Shown here: piece after piece, positions 8,192 through 17,248 of the stretch | Layout: every line of letters begins with the position of its first letter | Numbering within the stretch: position 1 is the first letter of the stretch | Origin: Alphaproteobacteria bacterium | GTDB lineage: Bacteria > Pseudomonadota > Alphaproteobacteria > SMXP01 | Direction of reading: 5' to 3' | Length of the DNA: 64,000 nucleotides | Assembly: GCA_028285305.1 (NCBI GenBank) | Contig: JANQPV010000044.1 | Coordinates: 248,001-312,000, forward strand | The notes under the pieces: generated by a model | Told to the model about the DNA's origin: nothing | Seen by the model: only the letters and a program-made list of their open reading frames with translations | Database searches by the model: none | Made by a program: the position numbers and the translations under genes

Positions 8192-8641
8192 TATAATCGG
8201 ATCAGCGCACACCTTGCACCGCACCCGGACTAATTTTTGGTTAATAATCGGTTATCGCATCAGCCCGCCCAATTCGATACGGTATGCGCAAACCCTAGCA
8301 AAATACTACGCATTAATCCGACTTTTTTCAATCAAATATGGCTTGCTCCTATCGCATCCCACAAGATCGTAACAATCATAACCGATATCCAATCCGGTTG
8401 CTTGTGCGTGTGCGAATAAAAATGGGGGATCGTCGCGGGTGCTCGTTTTTGTAGCAACACTGGCAAAATAATCACATTTCTGACGCAATCCGCCCGCCCA
8501 GCGGCCATAAATCTCACTTAATTGTGAGTGAGGGGTTGCAGGGGCCCTAACAGGTTTCCGCGGACTTGCGACTGTTTGGACTCAACCTCGTTTGACGACC
8601 CTCCGAATCGCATCTGTGCAGGCTTCAAGGAGTTTCCCCAA

Positions 8642-10285
8642 ATGAAAAACGAATCTGCCCCACGTGCGGCCCGTTTACGACGTCTTAACGCTTACGCACC
8701 GGAGAATAGCGCTCTTGTGCTTCTTGGCATTGCGATCAGCGTGTGTATTGCGTCACTTGCAATGGCGACGACGGTTTCCCAAGACGATTCAATTTCTCTC
8801 ATTGCCGACGCGGATCGAACCACTGTTCTGAAGGGGAGTACGGAGCCCATTTTCGTCATGGTGCAGATGGATGCAAAGGAAATCCCGGTCGATCAACAGG
8901 CGCCGAGACCGCCCGTCAATCTTTCGTTGGTTCTCGATCGCTCAGGATCGATGGAAGACAAAGGAAAGATCGAATATCTCAAGGGGGCGGCCAAGCTCGC
9001 TGTCGATCGTCTGACGGCAAAAGACTATGTGTCCATCGTCGAATATGACGATGAGATCACGCTCATGTGGCCTTCGTCTCGCGTTGAGTCGCCGGCTCCT
9101 ATTCACCGTCTCATTGATCAGCTGTCACCCCGTGGATCGACGAACCTGACAGGTGGCATGATGCGCGGCGTGGAAGAAGTCGCAGACACTATGAAGGACC
9201 TGGATGGAGCCAATGCGATCCACCGTGTGCTGCTCTTCTCTGACGGATTAGTGAATACGGGTATTCAAGAGCCGCAACAGATCAAGCAGAAGGTCAAAGA
9301 TGCCAAGCAGCAAGGGGTGCGCATTTCCACGATGGGGCTTGGCCGCGACTATGATGAAGATCTGATGCAGATGATCGCGGAGCATGGCGGCGGAAGCTAC
9401 TACTTCATCGAGAATCCTAAACAAATGACGCGCATCTTTGAGCTAGAACTCGACACGCTCTTTACGACCATCGGAAAAGACGTTGAGATTGATTTTGCCA
9501 GAAGCAACGCTATCGACAGCGCGGAAATCCTAAGTTTCGGCGCTAACCGTGATGCCGGATCCGCACAAACGGAATTGCCCAATTTCTACAGTGGCGACAC
9601 CCAGGTCTTGGTCTTTAAACTTCAGCCTAAAGAGAATGCATTTGGTAACGCAGGGCAGCCGGTTTCACTCGGAAGCGTAAACTTGTCATATACCAATGTT
9701 GAGACCGGCCAAATTGTTCAGCTCTCAAAGACACTTCAAGTCGATGTCAGCGACCAACAAGACCTCGTCGACCAATCGACGAATAATGATGTGGTTGTTG
9801 AAGCGCGCTTGTTGGAAGCCGAGATGGTTCAGGCCCAGGCGGTCAAAGAATTCGAAAAGGGCAATCAGGAGAACGCCCAGAAGATGATGAACGATTTGGC
9901 CACACAGGTTGCGGCTCAAAATGTTGATCTTAAGGATGATCGTCTGGCCAATAAAGTGGAAGCCATCCAAGTCGAAACAGAGCAAATGGCGTCTGCGGCC
10001 GCCGCCCCCGAAGAGCAGGCCATATATCTCAAAAGCACTAAGCAGCGTCTCTATCAGGCGGGGAAGGGCAAGAGATCACTCTATCAACTGAAAGTGGGCG
10101 ATAAGGGGTACGAAGTGGAACGCCTACAGCAGGCGCTCAAAGATGAGGGCTATTATGCCGGGCCGATCGACGGTGTTTATACCGAGGACGTCCGGCTTGC
10201 CGTCGAAGAAGTTCAGCGCAAAAACAATCTGAGCGTGGATGGGGTGGCCGGCCCGTCAACCATGCGCGAGTTGTCCATTTACTAG
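8642..10285 (+). CDS. Membrane-anchored VWA-domain protein with C-terminal peptidoglycan-binding domain
   Basis: 547 aa. One membrane segment at about 23-42 (A-L-V-L-L-G-I-A-I-S-V) gives N-in topology with the rest in the periplasm. A VWA domain follows with the metal-site motif D99-R-S-G-S-M and G-S-T-N-L-T-G-G. The middle region (about 400-470) is helical and Glu/Gln/Ala-rich. The end is a PG_binding_1 domain (V-G-D-K-G-Y-E-V-E-R-L-Q-Q-A-L, then D-G-V-Y-T-E-D-V). ATG at 8642 has AAGGAG about 10 nt upstream. VWA plus peptidoglycan binding in one chain suggests an envelope scaffold. It sits divergent from prkA-yeaH, which contains another VWA protein; any functional link is inference. Confidence 0.85.
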   Translation: MKNESAPRAARLRRLNAYAPENSALVLLGIAISVCIASLAMATTVSQDDSISLIADADRTTVLKGSTEPIFVMVQMDAKEIPVDQQAPRPPVNLSLVLDRSGSMEDKGKIEYLKGAAKLAVDRLTAKDYVSIVEYDDEITLMWPSSRVESPAPIHRLIDQLSPRGSTNLTGGMMRGVEEVADTMKDLDGANAIHRVLLFSDGLVNTGIQEPQQIKQKVKDAKQQGVRISTMGLGRDYDEDLMQMIAEHGGGSYYFIENPKQMTRIFELELDTLFTTIGKDVEIDFARSNAIDSAEILSFGANRDAGSAQTELPNFYSGDTQVLVFKLQPKENAFGNAGQPVSLGSVNLSYTNVETGQIVQLSKTLQVDVSDQQDLVDQSTNNDVVVEARLLEAEMVQAQAVKEFEKGNQENAQKMMNDLATQVAAQNVDLKDDRLANKVEAIQVETEQMASAAAAPEEQAIYLKSTKQRLYQAGKGKRSLYQLKVGDKGYEVERLQQALKDEGYYAGPIDGVYTEDVRLAVEEVQRKNNLSVDGVAGPSTMRELSIY

Positions 10286-10308
10286 ATCTTTCAGAGCGTC
10301 TTGCCCGA

Positions 10309-10340
10309 GGGCCGGTTTGATCAAAGCCGGCCCTTTTTTT
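10309..10340 (+). terminator. Rho-independent terminator after the VWA/PG-binding gene
   Basis: GGGCCGG (10309-10315) pairs with CCGGCCC (10327-10333), with an inner TTT/AAA pairing, followed by seven T. It lies 24 nt after the stop codon. Confidence 0.92.
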
Positions 10341-10421
10341 CTTTTCGTTTACCATCGCTCTTGAAGCTTTTCTAACCCCCCAAGCTGTACTTTGGGCCCC
10401 TCGGAAACGGGTGCTTGGGCC

Positions 10422-11120
10422 ATGGTTGACTCCGGACTAATGATAGACACGAAGCCGCGTTCGGTCGCTGGTGAAGAGACAGGATGGCGCCAATCGCAGC
10501 GCCTCTTCTTTCTGGTACTTTTATTCTGTGTGCTTGGGACCTCGGTTTATGTGGCCAAGGTTATCATGGCCGGCGCTCACACCACGTCCATCATTTCCGA
10601 AATCCAAAACGTCGTGAATGAAATCGTTTGGGTTCACGCCGTTGCCGCATTGCCCCCTCTGCTGTTCGGCGTCGTTCTCTTTCTTCCCAAATTCCGAGCC
10701 GCGCAGCCGCGTCTTCACCGATGGCTGGGCACGATCTACTGCGTGGGAATTTGGATCTCGAGCCTGACCGGCATCTTGTTGGCGGTCGGCAATTGGAATG
10801 GTCCGATTGCGCAAATGGGGTTTGGCCTGCTTGGCACGCTCTGGTTTTTGACTACAACCCAGGCTTACCGGACGGCGCGAGCCAAAAACTTTGTGTCGCA
10901 CCGGCGGTGGATGATCCGCTCCTATGCTCTCACCCTGGCCGTTGTCGCCGTGCGGCCTATGTTCTGGTTCCCGCCCGACTTTATCGAGTTTGAAGTCTGG
11001 CACCGGATGGTCAGTTGGCTTTGTTGGGTGCCGAACCTGATTGCCGGCGAACTCTATATCCGGGCGACGTTGCACAATGGCAACCTACGGATGAGCAAGC
11101 GCTCACAAACCGCCGCCTAG
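10422..11120 (+). CDS. DUF2306 family predicted membrane protein
   Basis: 232 aa from the ATG at 10422 (another ATG at 10440; no strong ribosome site at either). About six hydrophobic segments: the first at F-F-L-V-L-L-F-C-V-L-G, then paired helices to the end. Two family hallmarks: R-L-H-R-W-L-G-T-I-Y between helices, and S-H-R-R-W-M-I-R-S-Y-A-L-T further on. DUF2306 proteins are inner-membrane proteins of unknown function; the conserved His/Arg pairs have suggested cofactor binding, but that is not proven. Stands alone between a terminator and a GNAT gene. Confidence 0.78.
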   Translation: MVDSGLMIDTKPRSVAGEETGWRQSQRLFFLVLLFCVLGTSVYVAKVIMAGAHTTSIISEIQNVVNEIVWVHAVAALPPLLFGVVLFLPKFRAAQPRLHRWLGTIYCVGIWISSLTGILLAVGNWNGPIAQMGFGLLGTLWFLTTTQAYRTARAKNFVSHRRWMIRSYALTLAVVAVRPMFWFPPDFIEFEVWHRMVSWLCWVPNLIAGELYIRATLHNGNLRMSKRSQTAA

Positions 11121-11209
11121 TGCTGCCCTTTCGGCACAAGAGCTTGTAATTCACAGGGAACCCCTGCGAGCCCTAGCCAAAAGTCGTCAGATCCATATAG
11201 TCTGACCCG

Positions 11210-11785
11210 ATGTTAGAGGGTGCAAACATAAGATACGCAAGGCCAAGCGATGCAACGAGCATTGGCGAAGTCTATGCGGAGACCTGGCAGGACACGTATC
11301 CAGCCGCCTTGCCCATCAACAAACTGGCTCGCCTTTCCAAAGATGCCCTTGCCCGCCAGTGGTTTGTACGTATCAAGTCGGCCCAAGGGGCGTATCGCAC
11401 GAGCGATGCAGTGATTGTCGCGACAACCGCTCAAGGACGCATCGTGGCGTTTGGCGATTGCGGTGTTAATCGGCGGCCTCAATATCGGTTCGCAAGTGAA
11501 GTCTACACACTCTATGTTCTGCCCGACTATCAGCAGTTTGGGCTCGGAACCCGAATTCTTGGCGCTCTGTTCGATCATCTGCGCAACTACAAAAAGAACA
11601 CGGTCGTCGTGTGGGCTTTGATCGATAACCCAAATCGGCACTTCTATTCAGGTTTGGGCGGAGAAATTATTGGAGAATACAAAACCACACACTGGGGTTC
11701 CGCCGTAACAGAGGTAGGTTATGGCTGGCATAATCTGAAGGAGTGGCTTTCCGAAAATGACGAAGCGCTCCGGATAAAACGATAA
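11210..11785 (+). CDS. GNAT-family N-acetyltransferase
   Basis: 191 aa. The acetyl-CoA pyrophosphate loop (motif A) is V-L-P-D-Y-Q-Q-F-G-L-G-T-R-I-L, with the expected Q-x-x-G-x-G/A. The upstream beta-4 strand is A-S-E-V-Y-T-L-Y, and motif B reads N-P-N-R-H-F-Y-S-G-L-G-G-E. The opening I-R-Y-A-R-P-S-D-A is typical. Substrate unknown. It precedes the phosphoesterase by 25 nt and may be transcribed with it. Confidence 0.85.
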   Translation: MLEGANIRYARPSDATSIGEVYAETWQDTYPAALPINKLARLSKDALARQWFVRIKSAQGAYRTSDAVIVATTAQGRIVAFGDCGVNRRPQYRFASEVYTLYVLPDYQQFGLGTRILGALFDHLRNYKKNTVVVWALIDNPNRHFYSGLGGEIIGEYKTTHWGSAVTEVGYGWHNLKEWLSENDEALRIKR

Positions 11786-11810
11786 TCATGCGTGCGCTAG
11801 GGGAGCCGAT

Positions 11811-12668
11811 TTGCCCACCAAATTTATTCAACTCACGGACAATCACCTGAGCGGTGTCCACGGTTTCTTCTATGAGAACTTTTGCAAAGCCGCCCAGGCC
11901 ATCAATGCCCGCCAACCGGATCTGGTCATAAACACCGGCGACGTTTCCGTGGCTGGTGTGGATCGGCGTGAAGACCTGGAGTTTGCGCGCGCCTGTCATG
12001 ACCTCATCGATGCGCCCATTCATTTCCTTCCAGGGAACCACGACATGGGTGAGATCCCTGACGACAGCAAGAAGGGCCCGCCGGTTACCAAAGAGCGCCT
12101 TGATCGGTTCAAAGAGTTGTTTCCCGCGGACCGCTGGACGATTGAAATAGAAAATTGGCTGCTGATCGGGCTGAATTCGCAATTGATCAATACGAACCTT
12201 GAGGAAGAAGGCGAGCAACTGGAATGGCTAACGGAGCTTCTCGCGACTGCAGAGAAGCAAGTCGGAATATTCATCCACCGGCCGCTCTGGCTCGTCAATC
12301 CGCGAACGCGTGAGCCGATCGAGTTTTCCGATCCTCCGAGTTGGCGCGATCAATTGATTATGTTGATGAAGGCACATCCGCCCCGCTTCATGGCGACCGG
12401 ACATTTGCACTCTTATCGAACGCTAGAAGTTGAGCCGATGCTCTACCATTTTTGTCCCTCCACGGCCTATCGGTCAAACCTTCAAATCGACGGCTGGGAC
12501 GCGCGATTGGGATTCATGGAGTATGTTTTCGATGGGGATGATTATGTTGCGTCGCCTGTGTTTCCAACCGAGTTGGAGCAACATGATCTCGTTCAGGTCA
12601 AGGGCGGAAATAGGAAAATGAAGTTGAAGCACGTTCCTGCTTCGCCGCCCGTTCTCACCGCAACCTAA
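11811..12668 (+). CDS. Calcineurin-like metallophosphoesterase (CpdA/Icc-like)
   Basis: 285 aa. All five metal-binding motifs are present: T-D-N-H-L (D-x-H), N-T-G-D-V-S, P-G-N-H-D-M-G, F-I-H-R-P-L, and T-G-H-L-H-S. The layout fits cyclic-nucleotide phosphodiesterase-like members. The gene has no ATG: the ATG at 11789 runs into a stop, so the start is TTG at 11811 with GGGGAG 5 nt ahead. Its stop abuts the stop of the convergent SixA gene. cAMP hydrolysis is the obvious guess, unproven; note the CRP-type sites elsewhere in the window. Confidence 0.85.
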   Translation: MPTKFIQLTDNHLSGVHGFFYENFCKAAQAINARQPDLVINTGDVSVAGVDRREDLEFARACHDLIDAPIHFLPGNHDMGEIPDDSKKGPPVTKERLDRFKELFPADRWTIEIENWLLIGLNSQLINTNLEEEGEQLEWLTELLATAEKQVGIFIHRPLWLVNPRTREPIEFSDPPSWRDQLIMLMKAHPPRFMATGHLHSYRTLEVEPMLYHFCPSTAYRSNLQIDGWDARLGFMEYVFDGDDYVASPVFPTELEQHDLVQVKGGNRKMKLKHVPASPPVLTAT

Positions 12669-13190
12669 CTACCGGTTTTTGAGCATGCGCGGCGTGATGA
12701 AATGGATCAATTTGCCTTCACCGCTCTCGATCAGGCCCCAGCTTTCGACGTGGAACTGAATGACTGCCAGGGCGCATGTCGGAAACTTCTCCTGCAATTC
12801 GGAGGCGACCGTATCCTTTTTGTTCTTGCACAAATCAAATGCCAGTTCATGCATCCCCGGATTGTGCCCAATCAGCATGACGGATTGTAGGTCGTCTTCG
12901 AGCCGGCGAACGAAGCCACGCAAGAATTCTGAACGAGCCAGGTAGAGAGCTTCCTCAAGTTCGACTGTGGCCTTCGTTTGAAATGTTTCTACGAGGCGCT
13001 CGTGTGTTTCGCGGGTTCTTCTGGCGCCTGAAACAACTATTTTGTCAATTTTGGATTGTTTGGACGTCAGCCATTGTCCGATGATCTCGCAATCGTAAAC
13101 GCCGCGCTCGTTGAGGGATCGGTCGAAATCGTCCGTGTTGAAGTCGGGCGGTTGGGATTTTCCGTGGCGCAAAAGATAGAGCGTTTTCAT
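12669..13190 (-). CDS. sixA: SixA-like histidine phosphatase
   Basis: 173 aa. The branch-2 phosphoglycerate-mutase-like motif L-R-H-G-K-S-Q starts at residue 6, with S-G-A-R-R-T-R-E-T-H and L-I-G-H-N-P-G-M-H-E-L further on, giving the two catalytic histidines and arginines. SixA removes phosphate from phosphohistidine in HPt proteins or PTS components. ATG at 13190 is chosen; a TTG at 13232 would add 14 residues. Last gene of a minus-strand run TerB-TPR-SixA. Confidence 0.85.
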   Translation of the reverse strand: MKTLYLLRHGKSQPPDFNTDDFDRSLNERGVYDCEIIGQWLTSKQSKIDKIVVSGARRTRETHERLVETFQTKATVELEEALYLARSEFLRGFVRRLEDDLQSVMLIGHNPGMHELAFDLCKNKKDTVASELQEKFPTCALAVIQFHVESWGLIESGEGKLIHFITPRMLKNR

Positions 13191-13273
13191 GTGGTCCCGC
13201 ACGTAGTCATACACTCTTGCCGATAGACGCAAGTTCGCGTTGGGTCAAAACGAATGTGGCGAATGCTCCGCCG

Positions 13274-14131
13274 CTAGTTTGTCAGTTGTTTACGACAGGT
13301 CTCATCACTGAGGCAATCTTTCAAGGCAGCCTTCGTGGTCTCGCCATACGTGCCGTTGGGTTGCTCGGCGAAGTGACCGGTGCTCGCAGCAGCCGTTTGA
13401 AACTGGCTCACCAATTGGGGTGATCCGTAGGAGTAGGCAGCATCCAAATCTTGGACCGCCTCTTCGAGATTGCCTCGATTTGCGCGAATTAGGGCGCGCT
13501 GGATGTGGGCTTCGGCGAAGGTGAACATGGCCGTTTCGATTGCCGCATCGAAATCTGAAAGGGCCATGGCTTCTTGATCTTCTTCAAGATAGAGCAAGCC
13601 GCGAAAAAAGTGGGCGGCGCTCACATTGCCGTCGAGTTCAATAACGCGGGTGAGGTCGGCGATTGCTGGGTTCGCTCGGCCTGCGTCGCGATGCAGGATG
13701 CCACGGCTGAAATGGGCCCGCGCACTGGTTGGATCACTCTCAATGGCGGATGTAAAATCGTTCAGGGCATCACTGTTCCTGCCCCACGATCTGTTGGCCT
13801 CGCCGCGATCGATAATCAGGCTAATGTCATCCGGATCGAGCGTTATGGCCTCTCCGTAGTCGGCAGCGGCTTGATCGTAGCGTCCCTGACTCAAGTAAGC
13901 CTCCGCACGCGCCCGGTAGGCTTTCTTGCGGTCAGTGTCGCTTAGACCGGTAATGCTCAGATAGGCTGAGCAAGAAGATACAGCTTGCACGCTATCAAGA
14001 ATGTTGTCTGTGCACAGACTATATAGTGTGTCCGGATCACTGGTTTGCGGGGCCATGTCGGGGCGCAAATAAAAGTAGTAGGCTGCTGCCGCGCCTGCTG
14101 CAATGAGCACCAAAAGCAGAAAGAGCCTCAT
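13274..14131 (-). CDS. Membrane-anchored TPR-repeat protein
   Basis: 285 aa. The N-terminus is one hydrophobic segment (M-R-L-F-L-L-L-V-L-I-A-A-G-A-A), so it is anchored or exported. From about residue 60 there are at least four TPR units (R-A-E-A-Y-L-S-Q-G-R-Y-D-Q-A-A-A-D-Y, then A-L-N-D-F-T-S-A-I, F-S-R-G-I-L-H-R-D-A, F-F-R-G-L-L-Y). Acts as a protein-interaction scaffold, partner unknown. The TerB-like gene ends 13 nt upstream, so they are probably one transcript. Confidence 0.82.
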   Translation of the reverse strand: MRLFLLLVLIAAGAAAAYYFYLRPDMAPQTSDPDTLYSLCTDNILDSVQAVSSCSAYLSITGLSDTDRKKAYRARAEAYLSQGRYDQAAADYGEAITLDPDDISLIIDRGEANRSWGRNSDALNDFTSAIESDPTSARAHFSRGILHRDAGRANPAIADLTRVIELDGNVSAAHFFRGLLYLEEDQEAMALSDFDAAIETAMFTFAEAHIQRALIRANRGNLEEAVQDLDAAYSYGSPQLVSQFQTAAASTGHFAEQPNGTYGETTKAALKDCLSDETCRKQLTN

Positions 14132-14144
14132 GCGACGGCCTTCT

Positions 14145-14558
14145 TCAGAGGGTCATGTGGCGCGCGCGGGCGGACCGTTCGATGGCTCCTGCGTGAAGGC
14201 GGTCAAGTTCCAGTGTGTCCCTGAAGTGTTCTAGCAGGCGAAGTTCTTCTTGGGCCAATTGGCCATCCGCTGAGGCGACTTCGACCGCGGCGGCGTACGC
14301 CGTTTCCCTTAACTTTTCCGGGAGGCCTTGCTTGATAAGGCCGAGGGCTGCGTCCAAGCCGCCATCGGCCGAGAGAATTTCCGCACACTCTTGCGATATC
14401 GGCAGCAACTTGTCCGAGTCGTAGCCATCAAAAACCGGGAACCGCTTCACGATATCGCCAATCATCTGGAGCTCCGGATCGCTCATTTTTCCATCCGCGG
14501 CAGACATGATGACCATCGTGTAAATAAGGGCGGAATGGTGATTGATGGTGTTCGTCAT
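14145..14558 (-). CDS. TerB-like (tellurite resistance B fold) protein
   Basis: 137 aa all-helical protein with two repeats of the TerB acidic signature: S-A-A-D-G-K-M-S-D-P-E near 19-29 and A-S-A-D-G-Q-L-A-Q-E-E near 95-105. These A-D-G-x-[IL]-x-x-x-E loops bind metal in characterised TerB domains. Function here unknown; tellurite resistance should not be assumed. First gene of the run with TPR and SixA. Confidence 0.78.
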   Translation of the reverse strand: MTNTINHHSALIYTMVIMSAADGKMSDPELQMIGDIVKRFPVFDGYDSDKLLPISQECAEILSADGGLDAALGLIKQGLPEKLRETAYAAAVEVASADGQLAQEELRLLEHFRDTLELDRLHAGAIERSARARHMTL

Positions 14559-14789
14559 GTATTGTGTCTTCCCAGACTGTTGCGCGTTCGCGAGACTTTA
14601 GGAAAATGCGCTCGCAGCCGCAACAAGATTGATAGCCCGCCTGATGCACATCCCCTTAGGGTGTCGCCATAAAATGCGATGGATCTGTGTTCGCAAAGGA
14701 CCGAATAGCCGCTGCGGTGGGTGAATGAGGCCCTTGATGGCGGATGCGGGGCGTGAAAAGATCTCATAAAGCAACAAAAGGAGTAACTC

Positions 14790-15323
14790 ATGGCCAATGC
14801 CGAGGACATAAGACCGTTTGAAAATGCGCCTGTTCAAGGGGGAATGGTGCCCACACAGGCGCTGACCCACGCCACCCACATCGGTGAAAGCGATGTGCCG
14901 TTTGTCGGCGTGGGTGACGGCAGCTCAATCCAGTTGCTGCAGGTCGATCTGTCGCTGGGCCTGTGGATCGTGCGGACAAAGTTCGCCCCTGGCTATGCGG
15001 TGGATACGCACTATCACACGGGTCAGGTGTTTGCCGTCACGCTCGATGGCAGTTGGTACTACAAGGAATATCCCGAATATGTGAATCGAAAGGGATCGTA
15101 TTTGTTTGAACCAGCTCACTCGGTTCATACTTTGCTGGTTCCAGAAGACGATCCCATCGGGGCAGACGTTTGGTTCGCGATCTATGGTGCGAACATAAAT
15201 ATTGATCCGCAGGGAAATGTTACAAGTGTTGTTGATGCGCAGTCGATCTTAGCCGCCTATCGCGCCTTGTGCGAGGCGGAAGGATTGAGCCACGATAAGG
15301 TGATCGTGAATGGTGCTCCGTGA
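14790..15323 (+). CDS. Cupin of the 2,4'-dihydroxyacetophenone dioxygenase type
   Basis: 177 aa single-domain cupin. The metal motif is D-T-H-Y-H-T-G-Q-V-F-A-V-T near 71-83, then G-S-Y-L-F-E-P-A-H-S-V-H-T-L near 101-114, giving the H-x-H and later H expected for Fe(II). The overall pattern, including G-S-W-Y-Y-K-E-Y, resembles 2,4'-dihydroxyacetophenone dioxygenases and ChrR-like cupins. Ribosome site AAAAGGAG is good. Substrate not determined; an MDR reductase follows after 48 nt. Confidence 0.75.
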   Translation: MANAEDIRPFENAPVQGGMVPTQALTHATHIGESDVPFVGVGDGSSIQLLQVDLSLGLWIVRTKFAPGYAVDTHYHTGQVFAVTLDGSWYYKEYPEYVNRKGSYLFEPAHSVHTLLVPEDDPIGADVWFAIYGANINIDPQGNVTSVVDAQSILAAYRALCEAEGLSHDKVIVNGAP

Positions 15324-15371
15324 GCGCATCTCACCTTTGCCTCAAGCGAGAGGTATGAATTAGGGATCGCC

Positions 15372-16370
15372 ATGCGCGCAGCCTATTTCTCAGAGCACGG
15401 AGATACGACTAATATCCAAATCGGGGACGTGAACGATCCGGCTTTGGGGCCCAGTGACGTTCTGATCCGCGTCAGAGCGGCGTCGCTTAACGGTTTTGAT
15501 CCGATGATCCTGCAGGGGACGACGGGCCTTAAGACGCCATTGCCGATGATTCCGCTCGGAGATTGTGCCGGCGACATCGTGGAGATGGGCAGCGATGTCG
15601 AAGGGTGGTCCGTCGGCGAGCGGGTGTGCCCCTATTCCTTTGTTGCCGGGGAGGGGATGACCGGCGAAACCCGTCTCGGGGCGGCGGCAGAGTATATCCG
15701 TTTTCCGGCCAGCAATCTGATCGCTATGCCTGATACGGTCTCCTACGCAGACGCCGCATGCCTGCCGATTGCCTACGGCACGGCTTATCGGATGATGTAT
15801 AACCGCGCAGCAGTCCAAAAAGGAGAAAAGGTTCTTATTCTTGGTGCGACGGGCGGCGTCGGCGTATGCGCTCTGGAATTGGCCAAGAGCGCAGGTTGTG
15901 AAGTTATTGTTTGCGGCAGCGCCGACTGGAAGCTCGATAAACTCAAAGAGTTGGGGGCTGATCATGTGGTCAACACAAGCGAGCACGACGTTGAGGCATT
16001 TGTGCGCGAGACGTTTGGCAAGCCTCATATGATGGGCGGCGGAGGAGTGGATGTCGTCATCAACTATATCGGCGGCGATACGTGGGTGAAATCGCTGAAG
16101 TGTTTAACGAGGGGCGGCCGGCTTTTGACCTGCGGCGCGACGGCCGGCTTTAATCCGCCGGAAGACATTCGCTTCATATGGACTTACGAGCTCAATGTTA
16201 TGGGCTCCAATGGATGGATGCCGGAGGACCAGGTGAAGCTCCTCGACATGGTCGCGCGCGGCGAGATGAAACCTTTCATTCACCGTACCGGGTCGTTGGA
16301 AGATGTGCCGGGCGCCATTCAATCTCTCATCGAGCGGGATTTTGTCGGCAAGATTGTGATCGAGCCTTAG
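15372..16370 (+). CDS. MDR-superfamily NAD(P)-dependent alcohol dehydrogenase / quinone reductase
   Basis: 332 aa. GroES-like N-terminal domain (A-A-S-L-N-G-F-D-P-M, P-L-G-D-C-A-G-D-I) and Rossmann domain with G-A-T-G-G-V-G-V-C-A-L-E-L-A near 156-169. The structural-zinc cysteine cluster is absent and the nucleotide motif is A-T-G-G-V-G, which points to the quinone-oxidoreductase/crotonyl-CoA-reductase-like side rather than zinc alcohol dehydrogenases. AGGGA precedes the ATG. Followed after 8 nt by a thioesterase, likely same transcript. Confidence 0.82.
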   Translation: MRAAYFSEHGDTTNIQIGDVNDPALGPSDVLIRVRAASLNGFDPMILQGTTGLKTPLPMIPLGDCAGDIVEMGSDVEGWSVGERVCPYSFVAGEGMTGETRLGAAAEYIRFPASNLIAMPDTVSYADAACLPIAYGTAYRMMYNRAAVQKGEKVLILGATGGVGVCALELAKSAGCEVIVCGSADWKLDKLKELGADHVVNTSEHDVEAFVRETFGKPHMMGGGGVDVVINYIGGDTWVKSLKCLTRGGRLLTCGATAGFNPPEDIRFIWTYELNVMGSNGWMPEDQVKLLDMVARGEMKPFIHRTGSLEDVPGAIQSLIERDFVGKIVIEP

Positions 16371-16378
16371 GTCGGACG

Positions 16379-16792
16379 ATGGGGCAATTTGACAAAGAAA
16401 GTTTGTCAAAGATTGTGGACGGAATACCGTTTGCAAGAACGTGCGGCATCACGGTTGCGGCGTTCAACGACGAAGCCTCCACTCTTACCTTGTCGATGAG
16501 TGCGAGTGACGCGGTTGCGCGCATGAACGGGTCCGATCAGATCCACGGCGGCGCCGTCGCCGCTCTGATCGACACGGCGGGAACCATTCTCGCTGTCGTG
16601 AAGACGGGGCAGGGGGTGCCGACGATCAATCTGCGTACTGATTTCCTTAAGCCGGCAGCTGGAAACCTGATTGCTCAAGCGTCGATCCGCCGTGTCGGCC
16701 GCAAAGTGAGTGTCGTCGATGTCGATGTGACAAGCGAGGACGGGACTCTTATCGCGATTGGCCGCGGGACGTTCGGAGGAAGCGGCGGCTAA
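16379..16792 (+). CDS. PaaI-type hotdog thioesterase
   Basis: 137 aa single hotdog domain. The signature H-G-G-A-V-A-A-L-I-D-T-A-G near 56-68 is that of PaaI/YdiI acyl-CoA thioesterases. T-I-N-L-R-T-D-F-L-K-P matches the beta-strand that frames the active site. ATG at 16379 is 8 nt after the MDR stop; the frame stays open further upstream only within that gene. Convergent with the MaoC gene. Substrate unknown. Confidence 0.85.
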   Translation: MGQFDKESLSKIVDGIPFARTCGITVAAFNDEASTLTLSMSASDAVARMNGSDQIHGGAVAALIDTAGTILAVVKTGQGVPTINLRTDFLKPAAGNLIAQASIRRVGRKVSVVDVDVTSEDGTLIAIGRGTFGGSGG

Positions 16793-16815
16793 TCCGCCTC
16801 CTTCGCGATGTCGCC

Positions 16816-17235
16816 TCAGTCCACCCGAGCCTGGGCGTAACCTTTGACTACTTCAACGCCGTCCTGGTTTGTCGTGGAAATCGCGAGATTGACGAGTTTT
16901 CCATTGCCTTCGTCTTCAATTGATTCAACGGTGGCGGTTGCCTCCAGTGTGTCGCCGGGCCAGACCTGATTGGTGAAGCGGACACCATATTTGGTCAAGC
17001 GCCCGTCGCCCACGTAGTTCGTCACCATTTTTCCGGTCATGCCCATGGTGAGCATGCCGTGAGCGAAGACGGACGGATAGCCCGCCACCTTTGTGGTAAA
17101 GATCTCGTCCGTGTGGAGTGGATTATAATCGCCCGAAGCGCCCGCATATTGAACGATTTGCGTTCGCTTCAGGTCTTCAACCAGTTGCTCTTTGTAGGTA
17201 TCGCCGACGTTCAGCTCACTTGCCTTCAATGCCAT
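16816..17235 (-). CDS. MaoC-like (R)-specific dehydratase, HadB-like subunit
   Basis: 139 aa hotdog protein with the hydratase-2 motif A-G-A-S-G-D-Y-N-P-L-H near 33-43 (Asp and His catalytic in the family) and F-A-H-G-M-L-T-M-G later. ATG at 17235 has AGGAGGAGAGG directly upstream. The gene starts 13 nt after a FAS1-type dehydratase gene. Such pairs form heterodimeric 3-hydroxyacyl dehydratases (HadAB in mycobacteria), where the MaoC half is catalytic. CoA or ACP substrate unknown. Confidence 0.85.
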   Translation of the reverse strand: MALKASELNVGDTYKEQLVEDLKRTQIVQYAGASGDYNPLHTDEIFTTKVAGYPSVFAHGMLTMGMTGKMVTNYVGDGRLTKYGVRFTNQVWPGDTLEATATVESIEDEGNGKLVNLAISTTNQDGVEVVKGYAQARVD

Positions 17236-17248
17236 CTGACCTCTCCTC

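Larger units (their letters stand above)
7869..8641. promoter_or_regulatory. 773 nt divergent regulatory region between prkA and the VWA/PG-binding gene
   Basis: No convincing gene: the reading frames here are short and lack family features. It holds two 19 bp inverted repeats (8131-8149 and 8173-8191, listed separately), a TTAA-N7-TTAT at 8241-8255 that is one base from a CtrA-type site, and CTCAC-TTAATT-GTGAG at 8513-8528. It is clearly A+T-richer than the flanking genes and must contain promoters for both directions. I could not assign -35/-10 pairs with confidence. Confidence 0.6.
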
